Origin: Trogon surrucura
Taxonomy: Eukaryota; Chordata; Aves; Trogoniformes; Trogonidae
Length of the DNA: 64,000 nucleotides
Reading direction: 5' to 3'
Assembly: GCA_020746105.1 (NCBI GenBank)
Contig: CM036619.1
Location: forward strand, 54,606,635-54,670,634
Shown here piece by piece: positions 1-13,930 of this stretch (positions are counted from its first letter, which is position 1; the number at the start of each line of letters is the position of its first letter). The notes beneath the pieces are model-generated. The model had not been told where the DNA came from. It saw nothing but the letters and a program-made list of their open reading frames with translations, and searched no databases. A program made the translations under genes and the position numbers.

Positions 1-3000
1 TTCCAAATAGGAAAAAAAATAAAAAATTAATGACATAAATATAAACAAATCAGGAAAACTGCATAGTAAGATGCATTTGTGGCCTTTTTTTAATAATTAC
101 AGACAATGCCCTGGAGGGCAGTCACACAGGAGTAAATACACTTTTGTATGTCATATGGGTTATATGTTGCCAGCTGGGATGAGAGCAGCAGTCTAAGATG
201 AAAATCAGTACAGAACAACTTAAGATTTTTAAGTTATTTTTTCACATATACTTGAGCTGTATATAATCAGGGACATACATCTTAGAAAAACATTCTTCCA
301 ACACACTAGTATTGCTGCTGCCTGGAAATTTTTTCAATCCCATTTCACTCAGAGCTTCTGACAATGTTAGTGACAGCCATGTCACAGAGCATTAGATAAA
401 ATTGTGCAAATTAATTACGTGTTATTTGTTTAACTTGTCATCTGTCTCTGCTCCTTCTATTTGAAAATTCACTGGCTCACCTAAATCATCTTCCCCTCAC
501 TCACACTGTGTGTTACCCAGCCCGATAGTTGCATTAAACACATATTTTCTTCAGGAAAGGAAAAAATTTAAACAAATAGAAAACCCTTAAAGTGTTTATG
601 CTCCATTAAAACTTAATTCTGCTTTTAATTCCAGAGCAGAGTGTTGATAGATTCATTCATAATAAATAGAACTTGAGTTTCTGTAGTCTCTGGGACAGAG
701 GATGCTACTCATTGTGAGCAGGGGTACTGCTTCTTGGTCCCACTATTTAATTCTACTTTGTTACAGGTGTTCAAAGCTGTGATTTATCCTACAGCTCCCT
801 TTTCAACTCTCATTAGCTACATTGTCACAGTTCACAATTAGAATGGAACAGAGAAATAACTATGAGTGACACAGTTATTTGGGAGGGGAGAGAGAGCTGA
901 GTGCTATTGTCCTTGGCTGTTAAAACAGTTGTTTAGCTCAAGTAGCACTTTTGCCATGCCAGACTACTTCTAGACCCCACATACAAGTCTAACAGTTACC
1001 TTAAAACAAGCTCCAATGCTGGCGTGCCTGACAATATCCCCAAGTGTGATTCCCTCAAAAAAACCTGAAGCGGAACATTATCGAAATGTTGTCAATACAC
1101 AGGTGCCTGTTATCCAAATAAAAACAAAAAACAACTCAACTACCTACCAGCACATTTCAGTTCCACTAGTTCTGTTTCTACCTCTCACGAAGAAATCCAG
1201 TCCCAATGAGACCAGAGAAGCAACAAATATTCAGCCAAGTCATATAATTTTCAGAATTACACATAACATTTAATACCTTTATGCACCAGGTCATCTTTTT
1301 AAATCAATTGAGTTCTGTGTTTGAAGGAACGATATTACTTTGCAGTAAGCCTTGTTCTCTAAAGCCCTGCAATGCCAAACACTTTCCTTCCTACTTGTTA
1401 GTCATGGAGGGGAGTCACCAGGGAGTGGATCTCTCTCTGTCATATCAAAGCTGTACTCAAAGTAACCCCACATTTGAAAAATCACTCACTTTCTGGGCTC
1501 AGCTCCCTGCTGTGTTTGCTCTGGGGTCACTGATGAGCGCGGCCTCGCTGCCATCTCTGCGGCAGGCAGCAACACAGCCAGCTGCCCAGGGCACGGCCAG
1601 ACGAGTGCTGTCCTCTTCCCACAGTTTGCTGCCATTCAGATATAAAATAAGTTGCTTTTCTTGTTAACGGCACTGTACTGACAATGAGGACAGCATCTTG
1701 CCTGTGAGTCAGGCAGCTGCTCCCGCTCCTGCAGGAGCCACACGTCAGCAGAGCCTTGCCTGTCCCTGTGACCCCAGCCCTGCGCTGCTGGCACGGCTTG
1801 CTCCCCACAGGGCAGTGTTGCCTGGCTCCTGCAAAGACCCCTTAGCTTTGCGCATGCCTTAGGCTGTGTGGGTGGAGGGGCTGATTTTTGCATCTTGGTC
1901 ACCCTGCATTTGCATCAGGCGTCTGACAGCTGCCTTACGGTATTTCCTCCTGCAGTAGGTTTCGCCAAGAGAAGTATGTGACAGGCCAGATGTCCTGCTG
2001 AGGACAAAGGGGGTATGGGTTTACCAGACCTTGATTGACACAAAGCTTTTCTTTCCATAAGGCTTTTCCAAGAAAAGCATGAGGTGTTTTTAGTGGAGCA
2101 GCTCAGACTAGCAGAGGCCTGATCAAGGCAGCAACTCAAGCACCTTGTGATGGTACGAGTTTCTGCTACACTGTCTCATGCCAGCTAAGTTACTGGGCAG
2201 GATTTGGCTGTGCTGTGTTACCCAGCAGATGTGTGAGAAACAGGTACTTCAGCTGTCCCATGAGGGTGAACCCTGATGGCAATTTGAAGCATTTAAGGCT
2301 TCTCTGAAATATTTAGTGAAGAAAGGGTTCACCTTAACATGGAAACACAAAGTGCTGCTTTCCCTGTGGGCAGGAGGTGGCAAAAGCAAGGGGAAAGAAA
2401 GGTAAAAAAATATAAAAAATAGATTAACTGCGATGTTGCCAGTGGAAAGGTACCTGGATTTAAGCCCCATCACTCCTGCCTATTCTGTAACTTACAAGCT
2501 TACAACTGTTCCTGAAGGATGCAAATAGAAGTAGAAGCATACCTTCACGCAGGGAAGAGCCTGCAGGTTCCAGGATGTTAGGAGTGAACAGTAGGAACTA
2601 ATGATAGGATAACACATGAACAAGTTGAAATTAGTCCATAAATAGACACCTCAGGCACACCCTCAAAGACACTGAGATCCAGGTCCACAACTCCCACCTC
2701 TACAATTAGATCATATAATACAGATCCCATTGACTGCTGTAGCAATATCCACAAAACAGCTTGCTTTTCTACATAAAGAATCATTACTGAGCCTGTAATT
2801 GCTTATTGCTCCACACTAACCCTGAAGAGGGATGAAAAGATCAGTCAGGTGTGTTCAGCAGTAATGGAACATGTGCAGAAGGAAAGCCAGCTGCACTGTT
2901 GTTGGCTGTGGACCACACCATCTGTAACTCCTGAGTTACAGGTAACAAATAAAACAAGGACAGAAGTATCCAGAGTAACTCAGAAACCCACTAAAAATAA

Positions 3001-6000
3001 AAAAGGTCACATTATTATCTGATGGAAGCAATGAATTGTCTAGCTTGGGTCATGGTAATTTAAGTAATAATTACATTTTGAGCAAATTCTGCCAAGCGAT
3101 AAATGTAAACCATAAATCATAACCAACTGAACTTGTTCAACAGCGCCAAGAAAGTTCCCTCTTGGAGAAGGAAGAAAGGAGAAAGCTTCATTCTCTAATA
3201 AAGACAAATTGGAAATCTTTATTTTAGTCAGGTCAAAATGTTACACTTCTTGAAAAGAGCATTTTGCAAACTTTCTGTAAACACATTTTCTTTTAAATTC
3301 ATCTATCTTCTTAAAAGCCCTTCTCCTCTCTCTTCTTCGCAGGGGAAACCTCCACTTCCTTCTACTCTAATTTCTAGACACACCTGCAGCCAGTATTACA
3401 CCAGACACCAAGCAGCTCCCTGCCTTTAATTGCTGTCAGCAGCTATCAGGACAGGGAAGACGGGTATGTGAATATTCAACAAGCTGCAGGCAGCAACACA
3501 GGGTGGGTAACTGCTCACTGGCCAGTTTGCAGGTAGAAGTCCCCACACATTTCCTCCTTCCCCTTGCTAGGCTCTCAGAGACACACTTAGATGAGAACCC
3601 TGGCATTTTCTTAAGCAGCACAAAGTCGGTCTCAGCATGCCTGCACTCTGAATTGCATGGCATTAATTTTTCTTCACAAAACAGAGGTATTCAGCCACGT
3701 CTCTAGTGGGAAGGGAGGAAGCAGTGTTCCTTCTCTCAGAGGGTCAGGCTGTGAGTTATCAGGTACATTTCAACAGCTCAAACACTAATCTGGAAAGGTT
3801 TACAGAGAGGTGAGTTGCTGCAACCGCATACAGAGAAGCTGAAGGGATTTCAGTGTGACATATACTTTGCTTTTGGTTACCTTAATGATTGAACTCTCTA
3901 TTTGAATACAAACTCAAGAGTTAATCCACAGACAAATCCCCAGTGTGATATTTAAAGGCAGTTGGTGTAAATAATGCACAAGAATAACAGATGGAGCCTC
4001 CGGCCAGTGTAGGGCAATTCAAGTTACACATCCTCAGACTCTGGTTTCATCGTGGCATGCAGAATCCAATAGCAATTTCTGCACTGAAATATATGTGACA
4101 CTTCACTGCCACCAAGAGCTTCAAAAGCCATATTGTGCCATTTATTTTTTGAAACAGGCCTTTCTCCCAACTTCAGGGGAGAAGACACCGAAAAACAAAG
4201 AGAAAATGATATTTTAATTGGAGCCATTCTTTTTCTTTGCCACTGCAAGTTTCCCCTCTCTCAGCCTGTTATGACATTTCATTACACAAGGACACAATTG
4301 TTTCACTTCTAGGCCTTCCTCAGCTCCTGTTTAATGTCAATGGCTTACTTTTGGTGCAGAGATTGTTACGATTAAAGTGAATGATTAAAGTGAATTAGAA
4401 CTTCAAGAAACAGGCAGCAAGTACATGTTATTTTTTTCAGGAGCAGAGATATCATTACTAAGTATTGATTGTAGTAATAAGAAAAAGACAAAGGTTCAGC
4501 TAAATTATATCAAGATGTTTGGTATGAAGTCCTACACAAATTCAGTAGGAGCTTTATGAAAAGGATGTGTGAACCTTTACAATATGCAGTAGGAGGAACT
4601 CTCATCCTAAACACACATCCAACAGGTTTTGCAAGACACATCTTTTACCTGCAGGCATAACAGGCTGCAGCAGGATGCACTCTTACATTCCCGCCCATCG
4701 CTCAGGTCTGTCCTTTTGTCTCACTCGTCTATGTCAGCTGAGGGAGCTGAAGTTGCCTCAGTAGGCCTGGCCTGGTGTGTGTCCCCCAGCACTAGCTCCA
4801 AGTCATTACATAGACCTCCTAAAAGGCAAACAGGCAACAAACTTCAGCTGCCTAAAACCCAAACTCTTCTCAGCTGCTGATAGTCTCACTTTCCAAAAAG
4901 TGAGTAGCCAGTACTTAATAAGTGTAAATATATAAAACTTGCAGAAAGTACCAATTCTCAGTTTGATGCTGTCTGGGTTTTTTCATCATTTAAAAAAAAA
5001 AAAAAAGCAAGCTAAACCAATTACAACCCAAAACCATAACACAGAACTTCTGTTTCTTTCTAATACTTCACTTAAATATATGACCAGTGATATCTCAAAT
5101 AGATGTTTTATTAGAAAACATTGCACTCTGGAACTTTAGAAATAAATTTAACATTTATTTCTGTAATGATCTATCACACAGAAAAACTAAAATTCTGTTC
5201 TGTTGCAAGTACCATTGTTTCCTGTGAGGATTTCCAACGTGTTTTTGAAACTTTTTAGTGCAGAACAGAATAAATCACTTAACGAGAGACCCTAATTATG
5301 CATTTCCAGAACAAGTAACAATTATGTAGATGTCAATTTCCTTCTACGATTTTTTCCTTATTCAATATAAAAACTGCATCTGAGGATTTCTTCCTTACTT
5401 AAGTTAGATACGAGTCCTATTTCTACAGTCTAGGGTTTGGAATAATTCATATGATTCCACATTTCTGTTGTTTTAAAAACACAGCAAGAGGAAACAACTT
5501 TTTATGTTACTTAGTTAGCCACAGATCAAGTAGCTGCAGAAGCGACAACAGCAATAAGTCACAAAGTACATAAAATAACATCATCAGTTGCACATGTTAG
5601 AACTATGATTGAGGACAAGCATCTAACAGAAAGCCACTGCTCTAGCAACACTCAAACAACTCAGCCCTTATTCTTGAGGAGCTGTTAGGTTTTGAATACA
5701 CGACACCAGCAGAGGACACGGGTAAGAATGTAGGACAGAAGCAAAACAAGCAGAGCTACTACACTCAAGTATCAGATTTATTTTCTTTTTCTTTTCATTT
5801 TAAACCTTTCACCCAGGACTTACTTAGAAAAGCAGCATCTAAAGAAGGGAGAAAGCCAAAACAAGGGCAGAAAAGCAAGGGGAGTAACCAGAAGAGCGGA
5901 GTCAGCCCAGGTCAAAGGAAGGAAGAAGTGCTTCTCAAAAAGCCATCCAGCCCCACAGGGCACAACAACCTCCACAGATGCTCCAAGCCCACTACCAGCA

Positions 6001-8998
6001 ACAACAGTACCTTTTCCTGTCAGTCTCTGCTTCCTAGTCCTCAGGAGGTAGCTGCTCCCTGGAGTACCCCTGAACTATGAAAACCAACACAGTTAAGATA
6101 TCTCAACAGGGCTGCATCCTACTCTCTTGTAGGTGAGGGTTGGTAGGGAGATGAGTGGTCCCACCTGAAGCTCGTTGGCCCACCAAAGGTACACCTTTGT
6201 GCCCATCCTTCACAGATATAGAATTCTTCATGCCTAGTAAGACAAACATCCTGAATAATTCAGTATAGACCTATTGTAGAAATGTTGCAACAAGAAATTC
6301 ATGTGATTAAAATCTTAATTAGTATAAACACATAGAACATCCTTGTGATGCTCTTTATCTTTTTGTTCCTTGCTTTCCTGGTTGATAAGCTGGTGCAGCA
6401 CAAGTCTACCAGGGGTTACTAGGTGTTGCAAAAGAGGCAAATAAGAGTAGGCATGTACACACATCGAGAGATTGATAGCACAGTAAATGCAGTAATAGCT
6501 AGACTGCGATGCTGAAAACACTATGGGGAAAACAAACGTGAGTCTTAAGCTCTGAAGTGTGATTTTCTCACTTTCCAACTAGGAATAGAAAGCAATTCAG
6601 TGAGATTTGCTGCTCTAATAAAAAAGAGGTTTTGTAACAAAGCTTTAGCTGCAGCACATCTAGCCACTTGGCTTACAGGTAAGGTAGAGCTAAAATCTGT
6701 CAGATTGGGGTACCACCAAGCTGTTAAGTAGCATGAAATCTTCAGGCTGACTCAGTACCCAAAGGCTATAATGTGTGGTGTGCTTGTGACTTTTGCTGGT
6801 ACTCAAGGGACAGTTCTGTGTGCTGCTGTCGAACTTCAGATGGTCCCTTCAAAAACAGGAGAGAGAGTCTGTGGGAAAGAGGGTTGGCAGCACTGTGTCC
6901 ACAACTGGAAAAAAGCAATAGTGGAAGCATGACGGGAAAAAATCAGAGCTGAGAGGAAAAAGTGCACAAGGTGGTAGCAATAACAGTTCAGGCAGGGCTG
7001 TGGGTCTGGGAGGGAGGTGCAATGTAATGTACATTATGTGAGAGGGAAATGAGGCTTCATGTGGCCATCATTCTCCTAAGGAAAGCTCTAATTGTCACAT
7101 AAACCACTTGGGCTTTTCTCTAGCTTAAATTACAACCTCAGAAGGTGGTTACTTGTGGATAATGGGCTGTACCTTCAGCTGTAGTAAATCTGCACGACTT
7201 CTTGAGCACAAGAGCTTTTGCGCTGATTTAAACCAGCTAAATACTTGGCCCTGCACACCACATAAACACTGACAAAAGAGGTATCCTCTGTCTGGTGGAT
7301 TTATGGGCACGCTCTGTTAGCAGGGATGGTCTCCTCCTTATAATTCACCCTTTTATGAGGTTGTGATGTTTTGAGTCTGGAGCCAGCTTGGCCATGCCTG
7401 TACCATACAGCTGGTGTGCTTAGTCCACAACAGAGTGCCCTGCTTGTTTATGTGCCATGCACAGAGGTAGGAACAATTCATCCTGGATGCCCCACCAGGA
7501 TGCAGCAGAGATAAGTGCTCAGTCTTAGTGCTGGGAAACTCCCTAGCTGCCTCCATGACACTCTTCACCCCAGACAGAAGAGCTTCCCTGCCCAGCCTGG
7601 GTTTCACTGCTGCTTGAGTGGAAGGCAAAAGGCTCACAGGGCTACTGTGCAGCACTTCATGATACACCCATCCCAGCCCTGTCTGGCCATTAGAAAGTAT
7701 AAGAGAAGGCACTAGAAGCTGCTTGATAAACTACAGTTTCCCCAGCTATTTTTGTCTCAGGGTTCTCTACATAAAGCCTCTTTGGCACCATGTCTCTACG
7801 ATGTCTATCTGCATAACTAAAGAGTGGCTTCTGCTCTAACCCACAACCTAGACTTTTCCTCATAGTCAAAGGAGGTTGAAATATGCATATTGCTTTTAAA
7901 ATTAGCCTGAACATTTCTTTTAGCAGCAACCACAGATCACATCATAAACAGTCACATTTTTCAATACAAGTTTCACATTTGTTAGTTCTAATGTAATTAT
8001 TTGTAGAAATACCCTTTACCTATGATCCATAATCTTCTCAAACCTTGATGGTTTCTTGCTGTGAAAAATGATTCACATCGGGCTGAATGTATCATGGTAG
8101 CTCCGTATTTGTTCATTGCCATGCATTTTCTGATCCAGAACACTGACTACAGAAACAGTTCTGGGGGAAGTGCTCTCATAAAGAGCACTGCCAGAGAGCT
8201 AATCCAGTCCCCAAATGTTCAGGATGCTCCTGAAATTAACTGGAAGTGCACACAAATCTATCAAATGTTTATAGCATCCATTTTCTCATTGACAGATTTT
8301 GTAACACATGTTTTAAGGCTTTTACCCTCATGGATAATTAGCTCTTTTAATTTACAAAGTTAATTCTAGTGGTTGGAGGGACTCACACAGGTTTAAGCTG
8401 ACAGTCAAAATAAGAACTGGAAAGTTCAAATGTTTTTGTGAACATCTACCAAACCCATCTGGTCCTTGAAACCAGACACAAACTAAGTTGCCCAGGGTAC
8501 TGGGATTAAAGTCCTTCTAAGACAGAATGTAAGTGCAAAGAAAAATAAGTTCTCAGGAAGGAAATTGACCCCAATTTTGGTGAGCTCAAAGAGCTTCATT
8601 CAAAGCTGGGTTAGTGCAGGGCCACACCAGTCTGCAGACAGAAAAAGATGGGTAGCATTCAGACTGCCCTCTTCCCCTTTCACATGCACTTGTTTTGGGA
8701 CCAAAAGGCAGTTGCTCTTCTCAGGGGCTGAGCAAACGCAGACACACAGTGGATGTCAGGGATATGTCATATCTCCCACCAGCAGGGTGTTTTGCAGGGC
8801 CCTGCTCTCATCAAGCACATTCCTGTCCTGTAGCTGCAGAGCAAAACCTCGCTCTCAGTGGTGCTGAGGTTGCTCATTGCTTCCACAGATCTCAGGAAGG
8901 CTGCAAGAAGCTCAGTGTGCCTCAGTGACAAGGGGAGCTTTCCTGCCACCCACTTTACATATGCTTCCCATGCTCCTCTAAAATTCTCTATAGCATAT
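1..8998. other. Intergenic, no gene or repeat family recognised
   Basis: AT-rich single-copy-looking sequence with short open frames only, none recognised. A stretch at about 3030-3130 with several homeodomain-type cores (GGTAATTTAAGTAATAATTAC, CATAAATCATAA) may be a conserved element. A14 lies near 4991-5004. By mammalian synteny this should be downstream of AKAIN1, toward DLGAP1. Confidence 0.6.
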
Positions 8999-9693
8999 TG
9001 TCAGAGTTTAAGGCCGGGCCAACCACTAAACTTTGACAGATGTTGTGATCCCTGCACCAGCCTTCCAGGGGAGGATAACAGGGGAACCAGAGAAAGAGGC
9101 TTTGAGGTTGAAAAAACCCTTGAACCAGTTTAATGAAATACTAACATTAAAAATGAAGATGTTAAACTGTGTACAGATATATACAAATATGCAAATATGC
9201 TTAAAGACACAAGAGAATATGTTAATATGAGACCCATACCTTCCAGATGACAACAATATCCCAAGCAAAAGAAAAAAGTCCCAGACAGGACTTGGCAGCA
9301 GACAGGAGTGTCCAAGCCCAGAGCCCCAATGACAGTCCAAAAAACAGAAAAGGAGCTGTGCTGCTCCCACCTGGACAGGCAGGGTGCCTGCTCCACCGAA
9401 CAGTCCTCCTCTGCAGTGTGGAAACACTGCAGGTGGGAACACCAGAAGCACAGGAAGATATGACAAACAGCCAGTTGCAATCCTTCTAGCACAGCAAGCA
9501 CTAAAGGCATTACGACTTTCTTAGGGGCCTATATTGAGCACCATGGGAAGGAATACTGTGATTGGTCCATTTGGTTCACCTGAACCATCCTGTCCTCCCC
9601 ACAGGCACAGCTCCTCTTCCTACCCTGCTGTCGTTGTCTCCTGTGCCAGGCAGCCCCACAAAACTTTTATCCTGGTGCTCTCAAACCAGGACA
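8999..9693 (-). mobile_element. Solo LTR of an avian endogenous retrovirus (copy A of a family with two copies here)
   Basis: Read on the minus strand it begins TGTCCTGGTTTGAGAGCACC and ends in GACA, giving TGTC...GACA termini. It aligns along its whole length with 20564-21297, which defines both edges. A TATA-like ATATAG lies near 9528-9535 on the LTR strand. The flanking bases (CATAT and TGTGT) do not form a clear target duplication, so it is old or its edges have been altered. No gag, pol or env frame adjoins it. Confidence 0.8.
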
Positions 9694-9705
9694 TGTGTTT
9701 CTAAC

Positions 9706-9925
9706 AGAATCATAGAATGTGTTGGGTTGGAAGGGACCTTTAAAGGTCATCTAGTCCAACCCCTCTCCTGTGAGCAGGGACATCTTTAACTAGATCAGGT
9801 TACTCAGAGCCCCATTAAGCCTGACCCTGAATGTCTCCAGAGATCTGGGCAACCTGTTCTACTGTTTCACCATCCTCATTGTAAAAACCTTCTTACAATT
9901 GCTTCTGTTCCCCTTTAAGATAATT
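9706..9925 (-). mobile_element. CR1 LINE, 3' end fragment
   Basis: The plus strand begins with the inverted octamer tail AGAATCATAGAATG, then 'GGTTGGAAGGGACC' and 'TCATCTAGTCCAACCCC', the hallmark CR1 3' end in reverse. Homology fades into AT-rich sequence near 9925. The tail lies 12 bp from the edge of the LTR at 8999-9693. Confidence 0.9.
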
Positions 9926-10149
9926 TTTTCTTTCTAGATTGAAAAAAGAGGTAGAGTTTTTCATCACTGAGAAAGACCCCACCCTATTTCAAAGGATGGA
10001 ATTATTTGTTATACAAAATCACTCAGGAAATCCATATTAACATATTAATTATGATTCAACAAGTTTTTCACAGCAGCCTAAAATTAATGTTAATTAGTTT
10101 GACTAAGTTTTGTTAAGAGTATCATAGCATAGTAAATGGAAAACAGATC

Positions 10150-10510
10150 ATTGCCAGAAGGGTTTGCTTTGTTAAGGGTCAGCTTAATTGGTGATAAATG
10201 CAGCCATTAGACATGTCAGGCTGGGAGCAGGGGGAGGTTTTCTCTTTGCACCTGAGCTGGGTTATACAATCCCACTGTCCTGCAAACTGCAAAAGTGAGT
10301 GTTGTAAGCTGGCTGTGTTTCTATCGATAATTGAACTTATTAGCGTCGCATGGTGACTTGGCCTCCTGTTTACCTCAGTACCTATGGAATACGGAATTTT
10401 ATTTCTCCCTTCTGTGTCACAACTGCTCGATGTAGATAGCTTTTCACAGGCAATTAAAATACCTAAGATGGGAGCAGAAGTAAGAGGGAAGAGACTGTGT
10501 ATCAATTACA
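10150..10510. promoter_or_regulatory. Candidate conserved noncoding element
   Basis: Unique sequence that keeps CpGs (ATTAGCGTCGCATGGTGAC) and carries CTATCGATAATTG, a Onecut/CUX-type core, with homeodomain cores ATTA and CAATTAAAA. Nothing repetitive or coding was recognised. Composition-based guess. Confidence 0.28.
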
Positions 10511-11905
10511 TTTTGTGCAAGTAATTAACTCAGTCATGCAAAAGGAATATCTGAGAATTGTTGCTGTTACTTATTTTCACCATCCACAGATCTGAAGTAG
10601 TTTTACACTGAGTTGACCTAAAGCCTATACCAGACATGCAGATTTTCAGAAATGAAAGGTTTTGTTCTTTGGGGATTTTGAGGTGGAAAAAATTATATAC
10701 TTCTCAACCACACCTGAACTATCTAAAAAATTCTGCACCAAACCAATACTAACATTGTTTTCTATAATTAAAAATGTGAACCTGTATATAAATATAAAAG
10801 CTGTTTTCACAATGAATCAAACACATTTAATGTTCTGATATTTTTACCCCAATAATTCATTAGTAAAATTTTTTTTTAAGAATGTGAACAGAAATATTCT
10901 CTCAGTTAGAATATGAATTACCCTTATATCTTTTTATAAAATTTGTGAAGAATACTAACAAAAATAATAGCTACTTTCTTAAATGAAACTAGATTTGTGC
11001 TATCAAACCATGTGTGTATTTGCTCCACTCCCTTCTTCCTCAGCCTTGGAATGCTGCTGAACAGTTTCAAGTAGGCAAAGAGTAGAGATGCATCACTGAT
11101 GCTCTGAAACATAGAACAAGATGCCTAACAGAAGACAAATCTTGTTGAAGTCCTTGTTGAAAAAATCCATAAAAGAAACCACAATGGGAAAAAAAAAAAA
11201 GAAAAGTTGCAGAAGAACAGATTTCTTGACTTCTACATGCAGCAGTAGGTGCTATACTCACTCCAGTGGGCTCTATGCTTCAGAGCCGAGCTGCTCGAGT
11301 CTCCGGGTGAAATCAGGACTATTAATGATATAAGAAATAAACACAGAAGAAGTATTGAAGTATGTCTAAAAGAGGAGGGGAAATAAAAAAAGAATTAAAA
11401 AAAAAATATTACATTTGTGTTGTGCTTAGTTTCCCTAATTTAGTCTCCTAGGTGGGACTTTGTGGCTAAATCTTGCTCACTACCCAATCTCTCAAGGTTT
11501 ACAGAGGCACTGCATGTTTAAACATGCTAGAAATCTGGACTTAGATGTATATGGTCTTCTTTAACACACATACAGGATTTATCTCAACAGCAGAACATCT
11601 ATCTTTTGTCCAAGTCCCACACTGATACACTTCCTCCATGCCATGCCTCTAAATACCACCATTATCCGGACAGCCATTAATTCTCACTGTGCCCAGGATA
11701 ATGTGACTTCTGCCCTGGCAGTAAGGCTCTTCCATGAGTACAAGGGGGAACAGCTTTGTGTTAGCAGCCAGTGTGAGCAGAGAGGCTGGAGAATTAACAT
11801 GCAGAATTAGTGGGTTTGCCAGCAGCTATTTAGATTAGATTAGAAAAGGTGTTAGGAGAGATTAGCTCAGAATGGGTTCCGAGATAGTGATAGGGGTCAG
11901 TGGGG

Positions 11906-11919
11906 ACAGTAGAGGGCAC
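11906..11919 (+). promoter_or_regulatory. CTCF-like motif
   Basis: ACAGTAGAGGGCAC fits the CTCF core (CCASYAGRKGGCRS) at 13 of 14 positions, missing only the first C. It lies in unique sequence about 1.9 kb from a second site in the same orientation. Confidence 0.45.
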
Positions 11920-13639
11920 TCAGGGACGACACTTTCTGCACCACGGCATCCCCAAGCTCAGGGGAAAGCCTTGTGTCAGGTAACACTCAGTGCCTGGGTA
12001 AAGGGGGTAGGTGGAACCACATCCCATGGCCTCTGAGTGAACACTGCTATATGCTCCTGTCCCAAACTGTAAGTGGTTCATCTTTCCCTAGAAATCATCT
12101 GATCTGATGCTTCAGGTTCCTGGGGAAATTCACAGCAGGGCTGTGAAAACATGAGTGTTGAGTACTTCCCTGGTGGACCTGGGTTCCCCAAACCTGACCA
12201 TGAGTTGTTTTTACAGAGCTGGCAGCTTTCTAAGGGCAACATAGTGTCTGATGGGACCTATGTGAACTGGAAATCCTGACCTTTCCAAGTAGCACTCTCT
12301 TCATCGTCCAACAACAGGCCTTCACTATGAACATTGCCTGATGTGTCACTAGCACCTGCTCTGTATTGATGGGAGTCTGTCCCTTCTGCTGTGCTCTGGT
12401 TGCAATCCTACTCCATCTCCGACTTTGTCCAGATACGGCTGCCCTTTTCTTCCCTGTGCTTCTCTTCCATCTCTCACCCAGAGGAAATGAGTTTGGAAGG
12501 GACACACCTGGCTTTTTTTTTTTCTTGGTCTCTGTAGACAGATGACTACTGAAAAATGCCTTCTTCCATATTGCTTGCTTCCCTCAAAGTAATACGCTCA
12601 TATTTCTCGCCTCTGGATTGTGCCTTGCTCCCCATCCCCTCTTTCAAGCACTTCACACCCTTCCCAAAATTACAATAACATGCATCAGCATAGGGTGAGA
12701 CAGAAACCTTGACAGTTTGCAGTTTTCCCTGCTGACATCTGCAGTGTCTTGGGAGGCCTTCTGATAGACTTGGGAAGGGTGAGCAATTTATTTGTTATCA
12801 TCCTTCCTCTGCATAATACACCTCTGTCTCAAAACACACCGTTCCTAGAGGAGTCATGTAATGTGGAGGAGGTGAGCATCAGCAGAGGCCACGATGTGAG
12901 TGGGGTGGTCTTCAAATCCAGAGTCCAGGGTCAGTCAAGTCACCCCTAGCATGGGAAGGACAGTAGGTGGACAAAGGGCCCTCTGCATGGAGAGGAACCC
13001 CCTGGAGCTGTAGTTCACATGGTCTGAAAAAAAGATGACCCACAATAGGCTGCTACGGGAAATGAAACTCAACAGAGATGGAAGGAAAAAGCTTTTAAGA
13101 GTTTAGAAAAAAAAGAAAATGGAGAGAACAATTTTTAATGGACTTGGCTCTGCCTTGGGCATGTACTGAGTATGAATTCCAAGGGGATAAAGATGATAAA
13201 CTTCACAGGAAATATCAAGGATGTGCCATATACCACATTTGTTCTTTCAAAGATGCAGATGCTGCAGTGAGCATTCACCAGGCTGTTGAGTCACACCGTG
13301 CAAGTATCTTCCCAAGACCAAGGGGTACACAGAGGTCAGCAGCTCTAGAGGGAATGCAGCCACACTGCAGCGGCACGGTGTCCCCACTGCCGCACATCAG
13401 ACTGCTGGTCTGAAATTGATTTCCTAGTCCTAAAGAGGAAACCAAACCAACCAAAAAAGGCAGTTATACAAAACAAACTTTTATCCCTGGGTGCAAACCA
13501 GTAATAGCACAAGTAAGGATAACAAGGAGGGAGTAGGGGGGGTCAGGAAGGGAATGAGTGTTTAGGGAAGTGAAGGTTAACATCTCCAAAGAAACAGAAA
13601 GGAAAGCTTGAAATGGAAGCATCTTTTGTATAATGAATC

Positions 13640-13930
13640 GTACTTTTTTTGTTAAACTGCTGGTTTTACCGTCGTAAATAATCTGTCACAGTTTCAGTAG
13701 CGGCGAATTTGTCCTGTGGCTTCCCCCGCCGGGCGGGGGCACGGAATGAGGCTGGATGCAGTGGCTGTGGGAGGCCGCTAGAGGGCGCCATCTCACCGCC
13801 CCAGCCAGATCCCTGGGCTCCCTTCGTGCAATTAGCGCAATTTATTAAATAAGTGCACTGCCTCCCGTTTTTAAAACCGATTAATTATTCGGGATGAGCA
13901 TTTAGTTAGGCTGTTTGTCTTCCCTCCTTC
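13640..13930. promoter_or_regulatory. Candidate conserved noncoding element
   Basis: A CpG-containing stretch with GTCGTAAA (posterior HOX/CDX-type site), a CCCCCGCCGGGCGGGGG near-palindrome, the CTCF-like core and a following AT block with homeodomain-type ATTA/TTAAT cores (AATTAGCGCAATTT, GATTAATTATTCGGG). No coding frame or repeat signature. This is a judgement from composition and motif density only. Confidence 0.35.
13775..13788 (+). promoter_or_regulatory. CTCF-like motif in a CpG-containing unique patch
   Basis: CCGCTAGAGGGCGC fits the CTCF core at 13 of 14 positions (G for A at position 3, a tolerated change). Its CpG-bearing surroundings in an AT-rich region suggest constraint or low methylation. 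Confidence 0.55.

Noticed and set aside
1281..1902. GC-raised region with 128-, 93- and 88-codon frames on both strands
   Set aside because: The frames overlap each other without splice structure or homology that I recognise.
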